From Oleispirillum sp963668495 (GTDB lineage Bacteria; Pseudomonadota; Alphaproteobacteria; Rhodospirillales; Rhodospirillaceae): a stretch of 64,000 nucleotides of DNA. Each line of letters starts with the position of its first letter. Within the stretch, counting starts at the first letter, position 1. The translations under genes and the position numbers were made by a program. The notes beneath the pieces are model-generated. The model had not been told where the DNA came from and ran no database searches. It saw only the letters and a program-made list of their open reading frames with translations. The stretch lies in NCBI GenBank assembly GCA_963668495.1, contig OY764545.1:1240001-1304000 (forward strand), given 5' to 3'. This document shows positions 17,130-27,029 of this stretch, one piece after another.

Positions 17130-17684
17130 ATGAAAAATTCAATAAGAAATACCATGCTGAATCATGGGCGACGCGGTCTGCAAACCGCGATCGTGGTCGC
17201 CCTGTCATTTCAGGCAGGATACATTTGTACTGGCTATGTCAATCAAGACTCGGCGTTGTTCGCTTCTATGTGGGCCATGGTTTCCGGGTTGGTGGTGTTG
17301 CAGGACACATGGGCAGAGACCAAGGTTGCTGCATTTGGTCGGGTCATGGGGGCGCTGGTCGGTGCGTCTATTGCCGGTGGCTATCTTTGCTATTTCCCGT
17401 TTAGTGCCCACGGCTTGGCAATATGTGCTGCGATTGCCGTGATGCTGGGCATTATTACAGGGATGGCAGATGGCGGTCGTGGGGCCGGGGTCACCGTGGT
17501 GATTGTGATGATCGTCGCCGCTGTACACCCGGATAATCATCCGCTGATCGGTGCGGGGCTAAGGTTTCTGGAATCGTGCTTGGGGACGGCTTCGGCGTTG
17601 CTGGTGTCGTTTGTCTGGGTCCGCATTGCCAAACACTGGCATTTGTTCCCGGGCTTGAAACCAACGCAGGGCAAAGAACCATGA
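17130..17684 (+). CDS. Small FUSC-like inner-membrane protein
   Basis: The 184-residue protein has about five hydrophobic membrane segments. They include AIVVALSFQAGYI, ALFASMWAMVSGLVVLQ and VTVVIVMIVAAVHP, resembling the membrane half of FUSC/aromatic-acid exporter proteins (the segment around LFASMWAMVSGLVV is characteristic). It lacks the soluble domain and second membrane half of full-size exporters. AAGG lies before the ATG. It ends ATGA-overlapping the following gene. Substrate unknown. Confidence 0.6.
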   Translation: MKNSIRNTMLNHGRRGLQTAIVVALSFQAGYICTGYVNQDSALFASMWAMVSGLVVLQDTWAETKVAAFGRVMGALVGASIAGGYLCYFPFSAHGLAICAAIAVMLGIITGMADGGRGAGVTVVIVMIVAAVHPDNHPLIGAGLRFLESCLGTASALLVSFVWVRIAKHWHLFPGLKPTQGKEP

Positions 17685-18130
17685 CCACAATTTTTGTGGA
17701 TGCAGATGCATGCCCGGTGCGGGATGAAATTTTGAAAGTTGCAGAACGCCATGCTCTTGCCATGGTGTTGGTCAGCAATCGTGGCTTTCGTACCGGGCAA
17801 CATCCCCTGATCCGCAATGTGTTGGTGGATGCCACCCCGGACGCTGCGGATATTTGGATCAGTCAGGCCATACAGCCCGGCGATATTTGCGTGACCAACG
17901 ATATTCCGCTGGCATCGCGCTGTGTCGAGGTAAACGCATGGGCAATTTCCCCGAAAGGAAAGGTCTTTGATCAAGACTCTGTGGGGATGGCCTTGGCGAT
18001 GCGGGATTTGATGACCGATCTGCGCGAATCCGGTGACATGAGCCAATCCGGGGGGAAGGCCTTTAGCGGTCAGGATCGTTCCAATTTCTTGAACGCATTG
18101 GAAACGCTGGTCCGACGCAGCAAAGGTTAG
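17681..18130 (+). CDS. YaiI/YqxD family protein (DUF188)
   Basis: The conserved VDADACPVRDEI start, GFRTG, VTNDIPLA and the AISPKG segment mark the DUF188 family, a PIN-like fold with Asp residues set for metal binding. No reaction is established that I know of. It has 149 residues. The ATG at 17681 overlaps the stop of the preceding membrane protein by four bases. It converges with xerC, whose stop is 2 bases away. Confidence 0.88.
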   Translation: MTTIFVDADACPVRDEILKVAERHALAMVLVSNRGFRTGQHPLIRNVLVDATPDAADIWISQAIQPGDICVTNDIPLASRCVEVNAWAISPKGKVFDQDSVGMALAMRDLMTDLRESGDMSQSGGKAFSGQDRSNFLNALETLVRRSKG

Positions 18131-18132
18131 GA

Positions 18133-19089
18133 TTAGTTCGTGCTGTTGCGTGGGTGCGCGGCTTTGTGTACGGATTTCAGGTGCTGGGTATCAACCTTGG
18201 TATAGCGTTGGGTCGCTGCCAGCGATTCGTGGCCCAGCAATTCCTGAATGGTGCGTAAATCACCGCCATTTTCCAGCAGGTGCGTGGCAAAACTATGTCG
18301 CATGGCGTGGGGTGTCACGGTTTCGGGTAATCCCATGGTGTCCCGTAGCAAGCGGACTTGCCGTTGCACAACGCCCGGATTCAGGCGATCCCCTCGTTTG
18401 CCGACAAACAACGGATCATGTGGATGAAGGGTATAGGGGCAGGCGGTGAGATAGGTTGCGATAGCTTTGGGAATAGCAGGCAACAAAGGAACAATGCGGA
18501 CCTTATTGCCTTTGCCCAAAACGCGCAGGGTGAGGTCGCCATCCGCAAGATCAGAGACATTTAGACCGAGCACCTCGCCGATCCGTAGTCCGGCACCGTA
18601 CATCAACAGCAGAATCGCCGTATCCCGTAGGCCGACCCATGGCTCTGTGGCGAGGGATGCTATGGTTCTTAAGGCTTCCAAGGCGTCATCAGAGCTTAAA
18701 GGCCGCGGCAAGCTCTGGGTCGGGCGACGTGTGCGTAGGGCCGATATGGCATCGGCAGAACATAGACCCTCTTTTTCCAGCCAAGTGAAGAAGGTGCGTA
18801 AAGAGGACAGCTCCCGCGCCAATGAGCTTTGCCCAATGCCTGCGTTGGTGCGATCCGCCAGAAATGCCCGAAAGTCTCGGGTGGTCAAGTCAGCCAGAGT
18901 CTTAAGATCAGGGCGTTGCCCCAAATAGTCGGTGAGAAAACCGATGAATTTGGCGACATCGCGGGCATAGGCATCCAAAGTATTGGCGGAGGCTCGGCGT
19001 TCCTGTCCAAGCCAGACGCGCCAGGTGCGTATGGTGTCCTGTAAGTCGGTGGCGGCGTTTATGCCGCTTAAAGGGTCGGTGCGCACCAT
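18133..19089 (-). CDS. xerC: Tyrosine recombinase XerC
   Basis: Site-specific recombinase that resolves chromosome dimers at dif with XerD. The N-terminal SAM-like core-binding domain covers residues 15-110. Catalytic residues are visible: Arg in GAGLRIGE, Lys in GKGNK, HAMRH, the GH pair of ELLGHESLA and the Tyr in QRYTKVD. The 318-residue length fits XerC rather than a phage integrase. It overlaps DUF484 by 22 bases, an arrangement also seen in other Proteobacteria. Confidence 0.93.
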   Translation of the reverse strand: MVRTDPLSGINAATDLQDTIRTWRVWLGQERRASANTLDAYARDVAKFIGFLTDYLGQRPDLKTLADLTTRDFRAFLADRTNAGIGQSSLARELSSLRTFFTWLEKEGLCSADAISALRTRRPTQSLPRPLSSDDALEALRTIASLATEPWVGLRDTAILLLMYGAGLRIGEVLGLNVSDLADGDLTLRVLGKGNKVRIVPLLPAIPKAIATYLTACPYTLHPHDPLFVGKRGDRLNPGVVQRQVRLLRDTMGLPETVTPHAMRHSFATHLLENGGDLRTIQELLGHESLAATQRYTKVDTQHLKSVHKAAHPRNSTN

Positions 19090-19808
19090 CGGGTCAACGT
19101 ACTGCCCAGCAGTCGGGCAAGGAATTCCAGAAGATCAGTCGCTTGCTCCGGGTGGAATGTATCCGGGGCGAAAGCGCCAAGGGCCAAAAGTCCGGTCGGG
19201 GTTTTCCCACAGCGGCTTTGCGGGGTTTCCCAAGGTGCCGGGGCATCTATGCGGGCCAAGGCATCGGAATGAATTTGGTGTGCCAAGGCTCCGAACAGTT
19301 TATTACCGGGGCGATAGTCGGACAACAGCACCCGTGGGTTCTTGGCTCCAATAAAGATTCCATCAATCATGCCACGCGGAACCCGGACGATACCGCTGGG
19401 GCCCTCATACATTTCAAGCATGGTATCATCTTCAAGGACCAAGGCAATGGCATCAACGCCAATAAGCTTCGGCCATTCTTTGGTCAGCACCCGGTGAAAG
19501 TCGGTTGGTGTTTCGGCTTGCAGCAACAGCAGAGTCGCTGCATGTGTGCGTTGCTGTTGACTGAGGTTATTCTGACTGAGGGAAAGAATATCGGCAGATT
19601 TTTGCGACATACGATCAAGATCGGAGCGCAGCCCCTGAATGATCGCTTCCTGAAAATCTGCGACGCCGTCTTGTCCGTTAAAACGTGAGGGCGGTGTCAG
19701 GGTTCGTAAAAGGTCAGGGCGATGAGCTAAGCAGTCCGGGTTCTCCCGTAGATAGCTTTCCACAGTTTCCGGTATGGTGTAATTCTTTGCGGTATTCCGA
19801 CGGCCCAC
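19068..19808 (-). CDS. DUF484 family protein
   Basis: GAF-like protein of unknown role, usually found beside xerC. The family start ETVESYLRENPDCLAHRPDLL is at the N-terminus. The GAF-like part includes VDAIALVLEDDTMLEM and PTGLLALGAFAPDTFHPEQ, and the end is LLEFLARLLGSTLTRW. The frame is open back to 19907 but the family begins near residue 40 of that reading, so I chose the GTG at 19808 (GGGGG before it). A TATATA element at about 19830 fits that choice. The exact start is unsure. Confidence 0.8.
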   Translation of the reverse strand: MGRRNTAKNYTIPETVESYLRENPDCLAHRPDLLRTLTPPSRFNGQDGVADFQEAIIQGLRSDLDRMSQKSADILSLSQNNLSQQQRTHAATLLLLQAETPTDFHRVLTKEWPKLIGVDAIALVLEDDTMLEMYEGPSGIVRVPRGMIDGIFIGAKNPRVLLSDYRPGNKLFGALAHQIHSDALARIDAPAPWETPQSRCGKTPTGLLALGAFAPDTFHPEQATDLLEFLARLLGSTLTRWCAPTL

Positions 19809-19953
19809 GACTTCGCCCCCAAACTTCACATATATAAGACAGCGACTTGATATTTGCCCGGACCCCTCTTGCCGTGCAGAATACATGTCGCATAGGGATG
19901 GTGCCATCCCAGATCAGCAAGTGTACGAGATAAATATTAATAGAGTGTAGCCA

Positions 19954-22206
19954 ATGACCGCGCCGTCTTTGCCATTTGATCCTCATTTTGATGTGGGGGC
20001 CGAGGAGTCTCTGGAACAGGATGAGCGACGGGTGGCGGTCTGTGTGCCCTTGCCCATATCCAAATGCTATGACTACCTGTTGAATGTGGATACTCCCTGT
20101 CCGGTTGGCACCATTGTTCGGGTGCCCGTTGGTCATCGTCTGTTGTGGGGCGTGATCTGGGGCGAGGGTGATCAAGCGGTCGCCGCATCTCGCCTTAAGC
20201 CGATTTCTGAAGTCTCGCCCTTGCCACCGTTGCCGCCCAGCCTGATGAAGTTCATTGAATGGGTTGCCGCGTATACGATGTCCCCCATGGGAATGGTGAT
20301 GCGTATGGTGTTGAACGTTCCGGCAGCATTGGAAGTGATATCGCCTGTGTTGGGTGTGCTGCGGGTTGAGCACTGGCCCGAAGGACTCAAACATACGACT
20401 GCCCGTGATCGAATTTGGTGTGCTGCCGAGGGGCAACCGCCAATGACTGTTGCTGATTTGGCTGAAAAAGCCGGGACCAGTGCGGCGGTGGTGCGTGCCT
20501 TTGCTGCCAGCGGCGGCTTGATCAAAGCCCCGGTTGGGGCTCCACGGACGTTTGCCGAACCGGACCCGGATGCGCAAAATCCAGTATTTAATGATGAACA
20601 GTTGGTCGGGGTTGAAGACCTGCGCAGCAAGGCCCTCAGTGGCTTTAGCGTGACTTTGCTGGATGGCGTTACCGGGTCGGGCAAAACCGAAGTCTATTTT
20701 GAAGCCATCGCAGAAGTCTTGCGCAGTGGACGACAGGCACTGGTTCTGGTGCCGGAAATTGCCTTGACCGGGCAATGGTTGGATCGGTTTGAGGCTCGGT
20801 TCGGTGTCGCCCCTGCGGTTTGGCATTCTGAACTGACGCCAGCGCGGCGTCGCGACACATGGCGTGCAGTGGCTCGTGGAGAGGTGAAAGTTTTGGTCGG
20901 TGCGCGCAGTGGGCTATTCCTGCCGTTTGCCGACCTTGGCGTGATCGTGGTGGATGAAGAACACGAGCATGCCTTTAAACAAGAAGACGGTGTGATCTAT
21001 CAGGGTCGAGATATGGCAGTGGTCCGGGGGCAAATGGCGGATGTCCCAGTGGTGCTGGCTTCTGCAACGCCATCGTTGGAGAGCCTGGCTAATGCCAAGG
21101 CCGGACGATATGACACGATTCGGCTGCCGACGCGACATGGGGGGGCGACTCTGCCTTCTGTCACGATTGTTGATATGAAGGATACGCCGCCGGAAAAACA
21201 GACATGGGGACGCAGTTGGCTCGCGCCGCCTTTGGTTGATGCCATGACTGAGACTCTGGAAAAGGGTGAACAGGTTCTTCTCTATCTCAATCGTCGTGGT
21301 TATGCGCCTTTGACCATCTGCCAACGATGTGGGCATCGCATGCAATGCCCGGATTGCACATCATGGCTGGTGGAGCATCGCTTCCGAGACGGTGGCGGGT
21401 ATTTGGGCTGTCATCATTGTGGACATAAAGAGAATTTGCCAGAGCGTTGCCCGTCCTGTGAGGCTGAAGATAGTTTTGTCGCCTGTGGCCCCGGAGTCGA
21501 ACGTGTTGCAGAAGAAGTGCTGCTGCGATTCCCGGATGCGCGCCGATTGATTCTATCCAGCGATCATCTGACAGGTCCCGAGTCTTTGCGCGCTGCGTTA
21601 CGGGCCATTGCCAATCGGCAGGTGGATGTGGTTATCGGCACCCAAATGGTGGCAAAGGGGCACCACTTCCCGAATCTGACTTTGGTGGGTGTGGTCGATT
21701 CAGATTTGGGCTTGGCTGGTGGTGACTTACGCGCTGCAGAGCGAACCTATCAGGTTTTGCATCAGGTGGCGGGTCGTGCAGGTCGGGGGCAATTGCCGGG
21801 GCGAGTCCTAATGCAGACATTCGATCCGGAGCAACCAGTGATATCGGCTTTGGCAGCGGGGGACCGTGAAGCCTTCATTGCCGAGGAACAAATTGCCAGA
21901 CGTGCCTTGGGGATGCCGCCGTTTGGTCGGTTGGTTGCGATCATTGTGGCATCACAAGATGAAAAACAGGCATTGGATATAGCCAATTTATTGGGGCAAA
22001 CCTTTGTTGCCCCTGATGGAGTCCGTCTTTATGGCCCGGCTCCGGCTGTTTTAACACGTCTTCGTGGGTGGGTGCGATATCGTTTGCTGATACAGGCACC
22101 CAGAGAGATTCGGGTCCAGCCTCTGATTCGGTCATGGTTGTCAGAGCTGTCGATTCCCCGCTCGGTTAAGGTCAAAATTGACATTGATCCCTATAACTTT
22201 ATGTAA
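19954..22206 (+). CDS. priA: Primosomal replication protein N' (helicase PriA)
   Basis: Restarts stalled replication forks by 3'-5' unwinding and loading of the primosome. The 750-residue protein has the N-terminal 3'-binding domain, the P-loop GVTGSGKTEVYF (about residue 240), the DEEHEH box and the ASATPS motif. It also has zinc-binding cysteines in CQRCGHRMQCPDC and CHHCGHKENLPERCPSC, then the C-terminal helicase half with GRAGRG. It is divergent from DUF484-xerC and followed by the atp operon. Confidence 0.97.
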   Translation: MTAPSLPFDPHFDVGAEESLEQDERRVAVCVPLPISKCYDYLLNVDTPCPVGTIVRVPVGHRLLWGVIWGEGDQAVAASRLKPISEVSPLPPLPPSLMKFIEWVAAYTMSPMGMVMRMVLNVPAALEVISPVLGVLRVEHWPEGLKHTTARDRIWCAAEGQPPMTVADLAEKAGTSAAVVRAFAASGGLIKAPVGAPRTFAEPDPDAQNPVFNDEQLVGVEDLRSKALSGFSVTLLDGVTGSGKTEVYFEAIAEVLRSGRQALVLVPEIALTGQWLDRFEARFGVAPAVWHSELTPARRRDTWRAVARGEVKVLVGARSGLFLPFADLGVIVVDEEHEHAFKQEDGVIYQGRDMAVVRGQMADVPVVLASATPSLESLANAKAGRYDTIRLPTRHGGATLPSVTIVDMKDTPPEKQTWGRSWLAPPLVDAMTETLEKGEQVLLYLNRRGYAPLTICQRCGHRMQCPDCTSWLVEHRFRDGGGYLGCHHCGHKENLPERCPSCEAEDSFVACGPGVERVAEEVLLRFPDARRLILSSDHLTGPESLRAALRAIANRQVDVVIGTQMVAKGHHFPNLTLVGVVDSDLGLAGGDLRAAERTYQVLHQVAGRAGRGQLPGRVLMQTFDPEQPVISALAAGDREAFIAEEQIARRALGMPPFGRLVAIIVASQDEKQALDIANLLGQTFVAPDGVRLYGPAPAVLTRLRGWVRYRLLIQAPREIRVQPLIRSWLSELSIPRSVKVKIDIDPYNFM

Positions 22207-22519
22207 AACAGTGTGTTAAGAGGCAAGTTAGATTGTGTCTTACTGTTTTGCTTGGGGAGTAGGGCTGGGCGGTAATTTCCCATCCTTATAGGTAGCCCAT
22301 AAAAAAGACTCATTTTTCATAGGAAAATTCGCATTCACGGTGTTCAAGCGTGGAAATTCTTGTAAAATCCGCCGTGCTTTGACGGTAGAGCGTCTTGCAG
22401 GGGGAAGACAAGAATGCTAAACATCCCTCCGCGTAGGGGGGAATTCTCCGTCACGTAATATAAGTCAGCAGGGGGAAACTCCTATGTTGGCACCACTCTA
22501 ACTTGAGGGGTCTGTCCCA
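22207..22519 (+). promoter_or_regulatory. Intergenic region between priA and atpH
   Basis: No gene is seen in 313 bases. AAAACAGT (22205-22212) and ACTGTTTT (22242-22249) flank an inner TAAGA/TCTTA pairing and may end priA transcription. A weak promoter candidate is TGTTCA (22341) with TAAAAT (22363), 16 bases apart. GAGGGG before the GTG at 22520 is the atpH ribosome site. Confidence 0.35.
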
Positions 22520-23080
22520 GTGTCATCAAAGACTTCTGATGTTTTGGGGCTTTCCGGCCGGTATGCGGATGCGCTTTTAGAGCTCGCCGCGGATAACGGT
22601 GCGGTGGAGTCCGTAGAAGCCGATGTCAAGCTGTTGCAAGAGGTGATCGCGGAAAGCGATGATCTCCAGCACTTCATCGGGAGTCCGGCGTTTTCCCGTG
22701 CCGATCACATTAAAGGTTTGACAGCGGTCATGGATAAGGCCGGTGTCGGGGAAATTACCCGCAAATTTGTTCTTCTTATTGCCAGTAACCGCCGTCTGTT
22801 CGCATTGTCTGCGATTCTGGATGTCGTGCTCGCCAAATTGGCTGAGCAACGTGGTGAAGTGACTGCACACGTCACCGCTGCACGCGCGTTAACCGATGCG
22901 CAGCACGCCGCACTGGCTAAATCCTTGAAACAGGTGACCGGTGGAGATGTGAATCTTCAGGTCGCTGTGGATCCAAAAGTTTTGGGCGGACTGATTGTTC
23001 AGATCGGTTCGCGCATGGTGGATAGCTCGCTGCGTTCGCAGCTGCAACGCTTGCAACTCGCAATGAAAGGGGTCGGCTGA
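22520..23080 (+). CDS. atpH: F1Fo ATP synthase subunit delta
   Basis: Peripheral-stalk subunit that links F1 to Fo. The 186-residue protein shows GRYADALLELA near the start and the C-terminal KVLGGLIVQIGSRMVDSSLRSQL signature (residue 150 on). It starts with GTG. Its stop overlaps the atpA start by one base (TGATG). It is the first gene of atpHAGDC; the Fo subunits are not in this window, as usual in Alphaproteobacteria. Confidence 0.96.
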   Translation: MSSKTSDVLGLSGRYADALLELAADNGAVESVEADVKLLQEVIAESDDLQHFIGSPAFSRADHIKGLTAVMDKAGVGEITRKFVLLIASNRRLFALSAILDVVLAKLAEQRGEVTAHVTAARALTDAQHAALAKSLKQVTGGDVNLQVAVDPKVLGGLIVQIGSRMVDSSLRSQLQRLQLAMKGVG

Positions 23081-24612
23081 TGGAAATCCGCGCTGCGGAA
23101 ATCTCCGCCATTCTGAAAGATCAGATTGCTAATTTTGGCACAGACGCACAGTCAGCCGAAGTGGGACAAGTTCTCTCTGTCGGTGACGGTGTGGCACGTG
23201 TCTTTGGTTTGGATGGTGTTCAAGCAGGTGAGCTGGTTGAATTCCCGGGTGGCATCAAAGGGATGGCACTCAACCTGGAAAGCGATAACGTCGGTATCGT
23301 GATTTTCGGTGATGACCGTACCATTCGGGAAGGTGACACCGTGAAACGTACCGGTGACATCGTGTCCGTTCCGGTCGGTAAAGGTCTGCTCGGTCGCGTT
23401 GTCGACGGTCTGGGCCAGCCGATTGACGGTATGGGTGCTCTGGAAGACGTGAAAATGACTCTGGCCGAAGTTAAGGCCCCGGGCATCATTCCGCGTAAAT
23501 CCGTGCATGAACCGATGCAAACCGGTATTAAGTCCATCGACAGCTTGATCCCGATTGGTCGTGGTCAACGTGAATTGGTGATCGGTGACCGTCAAACCGG
23601 TAAAACCGCCATCATTCTGGACACCATCATCAACCAGAAATCCATCAACGATAAAGCCAAAGACGACAGCGAAAAACTGTTCTGCATCTATGTTGCAGTC
23701 GGTCAAAAACGCTCCACCGTGGCCCAAGTGATGAAAACCTTGGCTGACGCTGGTGCTTTGGAATACACCATCATCGTTGGTGCGACCGCATCTGATCCGG
23801 CCCCGATGCAATTCTTGGCACCGTATACCGGTTGTGCCATGGGTGAATTCTTCCGTGATAACGGTATGCATGCTGTTATCTTCTATGACGATTTGACCAA
23901 ACAGGCGACTGCTTACCGTCAGATGTCTCTGCTGCTGCGCCGTCCGCCGGGCCGTGAAGCATTCCCGGGTGACGTGTTCTATCTGCACTCCCGTTTGCTG
24001 GAACGCGCTGCGAAAATGGGCGATGCTGCTGGTAACGGCTCCCTGACCGCTTTGCCGGTGATTGAAACTCAGGCTGGTGACGTGTCCGCATACGTTCCGA
24101 CCAACGTGATTTCCATTACCGATGGTCAGATCTTCCTTGAAACCGAACTGTTCTATAAGGGTATTCGCCCGGCTGTGAACGTTGGTCTGTCCGTGTCTCG
24201 TGTGGGGTCTGCGGCTCAGGTTAAAGCGATGAAAAAAGTCGCTGGTACCATTAAGCTGGAATTGGCTCAATATCGTGAAATGGCAGCGTTCGCGCAGTTT
24301 GCTTCCGATCTTGACCCGGCAACCCAAAAGCTGCTGGCTCGTGGTGCTCGTTTGACCGAAGTTTTGAAACAACCGCAGTTCACTCCGCTTCCGGTGGAAG
24401 AACAAGTTGTTGCCATTTACGCCGGTACCAACGGTTACCTTGATGGAATCGCCGTCGATGATGTGACCCGTTTCGAAGCAGGCCTGATGAGTGATCTGCG
24501 TGCGAACCACGCCGAAATTCTTGAGGCAATTCGTGTGGAGAAAAACATCTCTGACGACACCGACGCCAAACTTAAGACAGCTTTGGAAGCCTTCACCAAG
24601 GCCTTTGAATAA
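23080..24612 (+). CDS. atpA: F1Fo ATP synthase subunit alpha
   Basis: Non-catalytic nucleotide-binding subunit of the F1 head. The P-loop GDRQTGKTA is near residue 170. MEIRAAEISAILKDQI at the N-terminus and PAVNVGLSVSRVGSAAQ near residue 365 (arginine finger region) are typical. It has 510 residues, normal length. It is directly joined to atpH and followed by atpG 31 bases later. Confidence 0.98.
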   Translation: MEIRAAEISAILKDQIANFGTDAQSAEVGQVLSVGDGVARVFGLDGVQAGELVEFPGGIKGMALNLESDNVGIVIFGDDRTIREGDTVKRTGDIVSVPVGKGLLGRVVDGLGQPIDGMGALEDVKMTLAEVKAPGIIPRKSVHEPMQTGIKSIDSLIPIGRGQRELVIGDRQTGKTAIILDTIINQKSINDKAKDDSEKLFCIYVAVGQKRSTVAQVMKTLADAGALEYTIIVGATASDPAPMQFLAPYTGCAMGEFFRDNGMHAVIFYDDLTKQATAYRQMSLLLRRPPGREAFPGDVFYLHSRLLERAAKMGDAAGNGSLTALPVIETQAGDVSAYVPTNVISITDGQIFLETELFYKGIRPAVNVGLSVSRVGSAAQVKAMKKVAGTIKLELAQYREMAAFAQFASDLDPATQKLLARGARLTEVLKQPQFTPLPVEEQVVAIYAGTNGYLDGIAVDDVTRFEAGLMSDLRANHAEILEAIRVEKNISDDTDAKLKTALEAFTKAFE

Positions 24613-24643
24613 ACCTCTGGACTGGTGGAAGGAGGTATAGCCA

Positions 24644-25534
24644 ATGGCAAGCCTTAAAGACCTACGACTGCGCATTGCGTCAGTCAAATCGACGAAAAAG
24701 ATTACGTCGGCAATGAAAATGGTCTCTGCTGCGAAACTGCGCCGTGCGCAGGAAGCAGCAGAAGCTGCACGTCCGTACGCAGAACGTATGAACCGCATGA
24801 TGACCAATCTTGCGTCCAGCGTTGGCTCGGATTCTGGTGTGCCGGCCCTGATGACAGGGACTGGCAAATCAGATGTGCATTTGATTGTCGTGTTTTCTTC
24901 TGATCGTGGTCTGTGCGGTGGTTTCAACAGCTTCATCGCCCGGAGCACACGCCTGAAAATTCGGGAATTACAGGCCCAAGGCAAAACCGTCAAACTGTTT
25001 ACGGTGGGACGGAAAGGCCGCGACCAGTTGCGTTCTGAATTCGGCGGTCTCATGGTCGAACAACTTCAGGACATTGGGAAAAAGGGTGCATCTTTTGCCG
25101 ATGCAGACAGCGTCGCCAGCACTCTGATCAAAATGTTCGAAGCTGGCGAGTTTGACGTGTGTTGGAGCGTTTACAACCGCTTCCAGTCCGCGATGACGCA
25201 GATTGTAACTTGGCAACAGATTGTACCGTTTGCATCGCCCGATGCCACTAAGGCTGAAGACGAGTCTGCAACAGCCGTTGTCGATTATGATTATGAACCG
25301 TCGCAAGTCGGTATTCTGGAAAGCCTGGTCCCACGGAACTTGGCAGTTCAGATTTTCCGTTTCCTTCTGGAAAGCCAAGCTTCTGAGCATGGTGCCCGGA
25401 TGACCGCGATGGACAACGCGACCCGTAACGCTGGTGATATGATCGATGATTTGACTGTGACCTACAACCGGTCCCGTCAGGCAGCGATCACCAGTGAGTT
25501 GATTGAAATCATTTCCGGCGCTGAAGCCGTATAG
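24644..25534 (+). CDS. atpG: F1Fo ATP synthase subunit gamma
   Basis: Central rotor shaft of F1. It has the N-terminal helix with IASVKSTKKITSAMKMVSAAKLRRAQ-type sequence, SSDRGLCGGFNS, and the C-terminal MDNATRNAGDMI helix. Length is 296 residues. GGAGG lies 10 bases before the ATG. The gap to atpD contains the inverted repeat GGCCG.CGGCC (25551-25565). Confidence 0.97.
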   Translation: MASLKDLRLRIASVKSTKKITSAMKMVSAAKLRRAQEAAEAARPYAERMNRMMTNLASSVGSDSGVPALMTGTGKSDVHLIVVFSSDRGLCGGFNSFIARSTRLKIRELQAQGKTVKLFTVGRKGRDQLRSEFGGLMVEQLQDIGKKGASFADADSVASTLIKMFEAGEFDVCWSVYNRFQSAMTQIVTWQQIVPFASPDATKAEDESATAVVDYDYEPSQVGILESLVPRNLAVQIFRFLLESQASEHGARMTAMDNATRNAGDMIDDLTVTYNRSRQAAITSELIEIISGAEAV

Positions 25535-25592
25535 TGAGAGAACAGTTTGCGGCCGGCAACGGCCGCGCCGCAGATCGATAGGAGTGACCCTC

Positions 25593-27014
25593 ATGGCGAA
25601 GAAAAACGTCGGTAAGATCTCCCAGGTTATGGGTGCCGTCGTGGACGTGAAGTTTGACGGAGAAATTCCGGCAATCCTGACCGCCCTTGAAACTGATAAC
25701 AATGGTAACCGTTTGGTTCTGGAAGTTGCACAACACCTTGGTGAGAACATGGTTCGCACCATTGCAATGGACGGGACTGATGGTTTGGTTCGCGGTCAGG
25801 AAGTGACCGACACCGGTGCACCGATTGCAGTGCCGGTTGGTCCGGGAACCCTTGGCCGTATTCTGAACGTGATCGGTGAACCGATTGACGAACGTGGTGA
25901 AGTGAAAGCTACCCACACTGCGCCGATCCACCGTGAAGCCCCGGAATTTTCTGAACAATCCACCGAAACCGAAGTTCTGGTCACCGGTATTAAGGTCGTT
26001 GACCTGCTGGAACCGTACCCGAAAGGCGGTAAAATCGGTCTGTTCGGCGGTGCCGGTGTGGGCAAAACCGTTCTGATTATGGAACTGATCAACAACATCG
26101 CAAAAGGCCACGGCGGTTATTCCGTGTTCGCGGGTGTTGGTGAACGGACCCGTGAAGGGAACGATTTGTACCACGAAATGATTGAATCCAACGTTATCGA
26201 CCTTGAAGGCGATAAATCCAAAGTGGCGTTGGTTTACGGTCAGATGAACGAACCGCCGGGAGCACGTGCGCGTGTGGCTCTGTCTGGTTTGACATTGGCT
26301 GAATACTTCCGTGACGAAGAAGGTCAGGATGTGTTGTTCTTCGTGGATAACATCTTCCGGTTCACGCAGGCAGGTGCAGAGGTGTCCGCACTTCTGGGTC
26401 GTATCCCGTCTGCTGTGGGTTACCAACCGACCTTGGGTACGGACATGGGCGGTCTGCAAGAGCGTATTACCACCACCAAAAAAGGTTCCATTACCTCGGT
26501 GCAAGCGGTTTACGTCCCTGCAGATGACTTGACTGACCCGGCTCCGGCTACCACCTTCTCCCACTTGGATGCGACCACCGTGTTGAACCGTTCCATTGCG
26601 GAACTGGGGATTTACCCGGCTGTGGATCCGCTCGACTCCACTTCCCGTATTCTTGACCCGCGTGTTGTGGGTGAAGAGCACTACAAAGTGGCCCGCGAAG
26701 TGCAACGTATCCTGCAATCTTACAAATCCTTGCAGGACATCATTGCTATTTTGGGTATGGATGAGTTGTCGGAAGAAGACAAATTGACAGTGGCACGTGC
26801 ACGGAAGATTCAACGCTTCTTGTCTCAACCGTTCCACGTTGCTGAAGTCTTCACCGGTTCTCCGGGCAAATTTGTCCAATTGGAAGACACCATCAAAGGC
26901 TTTAAAGGCATCATCGAAGGTGAATACGACCACATGCCGGAACAATCGTTCTACATGGTCGGCACTATTGAAGAAGCCATCGAAAAAGCCAAAGAAATGG
27001 CAGACGCTGCTTAA
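25593..27014 (+). CDS. atpD: F1Fo ATP synthase subunit beta
   Basis: Catalytic subunit of F1. It has the P-loop GGAGVGKTV (about residue 150), GERTREGNDLY with the catalytic Glu, and ALSGLTLAEYFRDEEG. It has 473 residues from the ATG at 25593 (AGGAG upstream). The frame stays open 30 codons further up but the family starts here (MAKKNVGKI). Confidence 0.98.
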   Translation: MAKKNVGKISQVMGAVVDVKFDGEIPAILTALETDNNGNRLVLEVAQHLGENMVRTIAMDGTDGLVRGQEVTDTGAPIAVPVGPGTLGRILNVIGEPIDERGEVKATHTAPIHREAPEFSEQSTETEVLVTGIKVVDLLEPYPKGGKIGLFGGAGVGKTVLIMELINNIAKGHGGYSVFAGVGERTREGNDLYHEMIESNVIDLEGDKSKVALVYGQMNEPPGARARVALSGLTLAEYFRDEEGQDVLFFVDNIFRFTQAGAEVSALLGRIPSAVGYQPTLGTDMGGLQERITTTKKGSITSVQAVYVPADDLTDPAPATTFSHLDATTVLNRSIAELGIYPAVDPLDSTSRILDPRVVGEEHYKVAREVQRILQSYKSLQDIIAILGMDELSEEDKLTVARARKIQRFLSQPFHVAEVFTGSPGKFVQLEDTIKGFKGIIEGEYDHMPEQSFYMVGTIEEAIEKAKEMADAA

Positions 27015-27029
27015 GGAAAGGTCCACGGA

